The notes under the pieces were generated by a model. It saw only the letters and a program-made list of their open reading frames with translations. It was not told the DNA's origin and made no database searches. DNA of 64,000 nucleotides from Chalciporus piperatus. Lineage: Eukaryota > Basidiomycota > Agaricomycetes > Boletales > Boletaceae. The DNA lies in assembly GCA_038093975.1 (NCBI GenBank), contig JBBPTG010000003.1, forward strand, positions 558,001 to 622,000, in the 5' to 3' direction. Positions 59,400 to 64,000 of the stretch are shown one piece after another (the first letter of the stretch is position 1; every line of letters starts with the position of its first letter). The translations under genes were made by a program, and so were the position numbers.

Positions 59400-59582
59400 T
59401 ATTCGCATTTGTCAACGTCTCTGTATTGATAGGTGGATAATATTGATTGGTCCTTGATCCAGAGTCCCTGATCTGATACAGTATCGTAATGCTACGCGAG
59501 TGCGTTTATGCTACAATATGTCATGAATGACTGGTCGACCAGCAATTTCCTTTGCAGTGATAATCTACTGTCCAATCGGCGG

Positions 59583-62500
59583 TTAAATCCGCACCTTGGG
59601 CTCTTTATACAACTTGAGCAGCAAAGAAGAAGTGACGACAGAAACAGATCTAACAGACAAAGAGTAAGTATTTCGGGACTTCACTTTGGGTTCGAACAGT
59701 ACTCACGATAAAGCCATGGCAAGAGATGCCCAAACGGGAGACAGGCGAGCGTGGCCGGCAGGATATATCACTCCTGCAGCGATAGGGACCGCGATGACGT
59801 TGTACATAAATGCCCAAATCTTTGAGATCGAGGTCAGCGATGGCCATTCATAGGGTCTAGACCAAGGTACTCACAAAGTTCATCTTGACACGGTTGAACA
59901 CCTTCCGTGACAAGTCGCGCAAGGTGAGTAAACTCTTGAGGTCTGAAGAGACCAGGATGAACGAAGCGCTGGAGATAGCCACGTCACTTCCAGATCCAAT
60001 TGCAATTCCAATGTCAGCAGCAGCGAGGGCCTTTATCCAGGCGTGGTCAGCGTTCAGACGCCAAACGTAGAGATAAATAAACTTACAGGTGCGTCGTTGA
60101 TACCATCACCAACCATGGCCACAATACACCTCTCATTCGCGCTTCGCTTTCCAAAGAATCTCCGCCACCTCGACGCCGGCCGCTTGGAACCGTTTGTTTG
60201 CAGCCATTCGATCTTTTCGGCTTTCTGATGGGGAAGCACACCTGCGATGACGTTCATCTCCGAGATACCGACCATCTTTGCAACACCCTTCGCCGTCACC
60301 TCATTGTCACCGGAGATCATCCACGTTCCGATGCCATTTTCGTGGAGAAGCCGAATGACGCCGGGCGCCTCGGGCCTCAAGGGGTCTGACACAGCGAAGA
60401 TGGCAACGATACAGAACGTCTCTGCACTCCCATTGCTCTCGCTGACCGAGAGAAGAACGATGCTCTTGGCTTCGCTGGCCCATTTCTCGAGCGTAGAAGC
60501 CGTTCCCTCGTCAATACTGACCCCATGCACTCTCATCCAAGCTTCGTTCCCGATGATAGCCGTGCAACCTAGTGTATCGAAGTGGGCCTTCACACCCCGC
60601 CCAGGAACCTCGTCGAAACCTGTCGCGTTCAATTGTTTTGCGCCGTTCTTCTCCGCACATTCTCGGATAGCAGCTCCTAACGGATGTGATGAGGCAGATT
60701 CCAACTCAGCGGCGACGCCGAGGATGGTGTCGCGCGTCAACTTTGAGTGGGATGTGACCTCGAAGTCGGACACCTGAGGTCGCCCACCTTCGGTGAGCGT
60801 TCCGGTCTTGTCGAATACTACGACGTCGACTTGTGCCATCTCCTGGAAGGCTTCGCCGCCGCCGCGGGCAAGGATGCCATGTTTGGCAGCGAGGCCGGAA
60901 CCGACAAGCAGCGCGGTTGGGGCGGCGAGACCAATGCCACAAGGACATGCGACGACGAAGACTGCAATAGCAAATTCCAGCGACCACACGGCTGTCACAG
61001 AACGGGTAAGTAAGGAATACGGACACAAAGAGAAATTTACGCACTCCAACCACCGACCTCGATGTCGAGGTAATCACGAGGGATCCCGCCTCCGAATCCA
61101 AGGGCGAGCCATATGATCCACGTAATGATAGCCAGAAGGGTGACTATCGGGACAAAGACACCTGTGACAGCGTCTGCAATCCGCTCAATCGGAGCACGAC
61201 GCGTCTGTCCTTCGCGAACAATCCGAACGATTTGGTCCAACCTGGGGAATCATGAGATTGTTGACAACGAGCGAGCGAGCGAGACTTACATCGTCACACC
61301 CCCTATGGCGTCCACTCTGATATCGATGACTTTGGACTTGTTGATGGTGCCGAGGAAAACTTGATCGCCAACCTTCTTTTTGATGGGTTTAGCCTCACCC
61401 GTGAGCGAGCTCTCGTCAAATGAAGTCTCATTTCCCGAGATGATGGTCCCATCGGACGGCGGAGTGGCCCCATTCAGCACACGGACAACGTCCCCAACCT
61501 CGAGGAGATCGATGGACACCTTCTCGATCTTAAAACCGGGAGCGGTGACGAGGTTCCCATTGTCGAAAAGAACGTTGCCTTTCTCCACGTCTCTGTCCAC
61601 AGATCCGTTCCGTTGAGAGGGAACATCATCGGACCTGCGAGGGGTAACTAGCAGGGCTTCCGCCGGACGAAGAGAGCCCAGTGCCGTGATGGCGTCGGCA
61701 GTTCTTGCCTTGCTGTATGCTTCGAGGTAGCGTCCTACGGCCAGGTATGAGTGTCTCTCGGCAGAAAATAATCCGGCTCATACTCACCACACAAGAGGAA
61801 CATTGTCAGGAAGACAACGGAATCAAAATACGTCGTAGTGTCACCGGTTCTGCCAGGAGTTGGCCGCTGAGATGCCGCAAGTGCCAGGAGAACGATGGAG
61901 GAGAAGTACGCAACCGAGACACCTGTGGAAACCTAGAAGATAGAAAGATCATCAGCATGTCTACTCAAAGGTAATTCATTCATGCTCACAAGAAGGTTCA
62001 TACTCCCGAATCTGGTAAATCTTGCCAGGATTGGTGTAGAACTGCCTTTTCGCCACAAGGCTACGATTTCCTTGATGCTTCGCCGATGGAAGAGACCAGC
62101 GCCATAAAACATGACGGGTGTCGCCAAAAATAACATGGACCACTGAATCCGCGAAGCATTTCCGCCCCACATGGGCTCCATAAGGTAGATTCTTGTCGCA
62201 TTGCCTGAAGGAACAAGGCTCATGTACACAACCCCGATAATGAAGGTGGGGATGGCGACGATAAAGGTGAACAGGAGCCGCGTCAAGAGGGTGCTTTGCT
62301 CGCGCAGTTGCATACTCCGGGCCCGTTGCTCAACTGTGGGCGCCTGGTGGAGTGATACTTTGAATGCGGGATCTACAGAGCCGATACGGGAAATGATGTT
62401 GCGAATGGTAAAATTCGGAGGGGTGGGTTCGTATGAGATCTCGATAAAAAAATCTGTATGATCAGCGAATGGCTTGGTGACGACGATCTTCGGGAAAAAG

Positions 62501-63388
62501 TCCCGGAGTGCGTCCATAATTTTTCCGGGGCAATGCCTGTTCCTCAGGTAAGGGCTCGTAGTATCAGAAGTATAGATGTTTACTCACTGACAGAACATTC
62601 CGTCCACACGGATAGATATCATACGAGGGCCCACGGCAGCGACCTGACCAGCAGAAGGTGTGGCTGATTCTGTTTTGATGACCTCTACTTCGAATCCACA
62701 ATCACCAATCGTCTCAGTGACAGTAGAAACGACACTCTTGTTCTCGACGTGGACGGTGGCGGAGTTACTGAGAAGACTGACCACGATGTCGGAGACGCCA
62801 GGGAGACGGGACACCCTTTCCGTGATTGTGGCCACGCATGAAGAGCAAGTCATGCCTCCGACAGAGAGGGTGATTCTCTGTGGGGTATCGTCGACCTCGG
62901 GCGGGCTAGGTGTGTATGATTGGGTAATGTCGGGTAATTGATGCTTTGCCTTGAACAAGGAGTCCTGGTCCTCTGAATCACCGCGTTGTACCGAGGGAGA
63001 TTCCTCGGGTATACAAGCTTCATGTTGGCATAGAGAGCATTGTTGGACATGCTTGCTCCCTTTTCCGGAGAGGAAAGCTGTGAATCCCCCAAGGGGGTGA
63101 GAGGCGGCATCGATGGACTCTGTTGGAAGATCGAAGCCGGCATCCTCGAGGGCTGCTTTGATCACGCCAGCTGACAGGGTAGGGTGATGCTCGACAGTGA
63201 CGGACTGGTAGACGATCGAGACGTCAACCAATACGGGGGTCGGTGTTAGCGCGAATAGGGTGTCGTTGATCGTGCGCACACAGCTAGTAGAGCACAGAGT
63301 TAGCTGGATGAGAGCGAAAGATGGAAGTAAGTTACCTTGCGCAGTGGAGATTTGAGAGAAAGACTGTCGTCGTCGTCGTCGTGGCCAT
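59583..63388 (-). CDS. CCC2: P1B-type copper-transporting ATPase (CCC2/ATP7-like)
   Basis: This is a Golgi-type copper pump that loads cuproenzymes in the secretory pathway. The N-terminus has metal-binding domains with [16 protein letters not shown] (split by an intron), [19 protein letters not shown] and [18 protein letters not shown]. Between the first two is an extra Cys/His-rich stretch, [15 protein letters not shown]. Membrane helices include [20 protein letters not shown]. The actuator loop has [20 protein letters not shown]. The translocation motif is [20 protein letters not shown] (CPC). Phosphorylation is at [14 protein letters not shown], the HP motif is [11 protein letters not shown], and the ATP hinge is [20 protein letters not shown]. 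The C-terminus is a short exon ending [10 protein letters not shown]. The poly-Thr tract at the N-terminus is a pure codon repeat. All catalytic motifs are intact. Confidence 0.95.
63365..63383 (-). repeat. ACG trinucleotide repeat encoding poly-Thr
   Basis: Five ACG codons and one ACA give six threonines directly after MA at the start of the copper ATPase. A simple-sequence repeat in coding DNA. Confidence 0.8.
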
Positions 63389-63588
63389 GGTGTAACGGGG
63401 GACGGAATGCCATGGGTATTAGTATCCTGACGCGGATATATAGGGATGCGGTATTTTCTAAACTGATTCCCTCAGCAATGGCCGCCGAGGATCACTGGAC
63501 GCGCACAAATGCCTCATTCCGCTGACGGCATCAATAACAAAGATTGAGTGGCTGTGTTACTCATCAATCTTTGTCTTACTCCACTCGG

Positions 63589-64000
63589 ATGCAGCGAGAC
63601 AGGCAGTCCCGAATTTCTGCGTTCCTCAACTCACCGGAGAATCATTCGTCACCGCGATCAAGCTCAATTTTGACAAGGTCTTCTTCTCGTTCTTCAATTG
63701 CATCGCACTCAGACAACATACCCGCCCATGAGAATACCAAACAACCGGTCGTCCTCGGCATTTGCGCCATGGACATCAAGGCACGCTCAAAGCCAATGCG
63801 TGAAATCCTTACACGCCTCGTAGAGTGGTCGCGCGGCGCAATCGAAGTCAAAGTGTTCGGTGACAAAGTCATCCTCGACGAAGGTAAGTTCATCTCCATT
63901 CCATCAACATCCATCACTCAAAAGCTGGTTTAGACGTCGAGAATTGGCCGCGGTGCGACGTCCTTATCTCGTTCTTCTCCACCGACTTCCCACTGGACAA
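63589..64000 (+). CDS. Inositol pyrophosphate kinase VIP1/ASP1 (5' end only)
   Basis: This is the start of a diphosphoinositol pentakisphosphate kinase (PPIP5K), which makes 1-phospho inositol pyrophosphates that signal phosphate status and affect morphology. The N-terminal Ser-rich arm begins MQRDRQSRISAFLNSPENHS. The diagnostic first strand follows: VVLGICAMDIKARSKPMREI, LTRLVEWSRGAIEVKVFGDK, VILDE. A short intron (about 63883-63933) joins this to DVENWPRCDVLISFFSTDFP, LDK, where the window ends. The ATP-grasp kinase domain and the histidine-acid-phosphatase-like domain lie beyond the edge. The gene diverges from the copper ATPase with about 200 bases between start codons. The match to the family N-terminus is very strong. 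Confidence 0.92.

Overview
The window is a gene-dense piece of a fungal nuclear chromosome, almost certainly from a basidiomycete. It holds 27 protein genes, two of them cut by the window edges. Most are split by many short GT-AG introns of about 45-60 bases. The proteins are typical fungal housekeeping and cell-wall families, such as a GPI-type chitin deacetylase, a pepsin-like protease with a C-terminal membrane anchor, an IQGAP/Rng2 protein and Vip1. Compact divergent promoters of 150-280 bases and CT-rich leaders fit the same picture. The class cannot be fixed from the sequence alone. I see no transposon, rRNA, convincing tRNA or CRISPR. All gene models are built from reading frames, splice signals and recognised protein families, so individual exon edges may be off.

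Left part (1-12.9 kb): H/ACA snoRNP protein NHP2 (partial, -), a JMJD7-like JmjC hydroxylase (-), the PCNA unloader ELG1 (+), a bHLH transcription factor (+), the TFIIF large subunit (+) and a chitin deacetylase (+). Next (13.2-20.5 kb, all -): a STE20/GCK-type kinase, ribosomal protein eL35/uL29, the histidine enzyme HIS6 and mitochondrial hydroxyacid-oxoacid transhydrogenase. From 20.6 to 30.6 kb: a membrane-anchored aspartic protease (+), a mitochondrial PPR protein (-), OST1 (-), mitoribosomal uL22m (-) divergent from YOS1 (+), a GILT-like thiol reductase (-) and MIX23 (-).

From 31.4 to 42.8 kb: a C2H2 zinc-finger protein (-), a small protein with a motif resembling the Spd1/Dif1 family of ribonucleotide reductase regulators (-), a kelch protein fused to a multi-pass membrane domain (+), and a large disordered protein with a repeated acidic D/E-x-PL motif (-). 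From 42.9 kb to the end: an ER Hsp90 (GRP94) ending in HDEL (-), a TCERG1/CA150-like WW-FF protein (-), an IQGAP with a recent three-copy 90-base repeat (-), gamma-tubulin complex protein GCP3 (+), a CCC2/ATP7 copper pump (-) and the 5' end of the inositol pyrophosphate kinase VIP1/ASP1 (+).

There is no operon-like or clustered pathway. Several genes do touch shared processes: ER folding, glycosylation and traffic (OST1, YOS1, GRP94), mitochondrial biogenesis (uL22m, MIX23, PPR), replication and dNTP control (ELG1, the Spd1/Dif1-like protein), and cytokinesis or morphogenesis (STE20 kinase, IQGAP, GCP3, VIP1). The most noteworthy items are the candidate RNR regulator, the kelch-membrane fusion, the PIP box recovered by splicing in ELG1, the ER Hsp90, the IQGAP tandem repeat, and an octamer shared by two divergent promoters.
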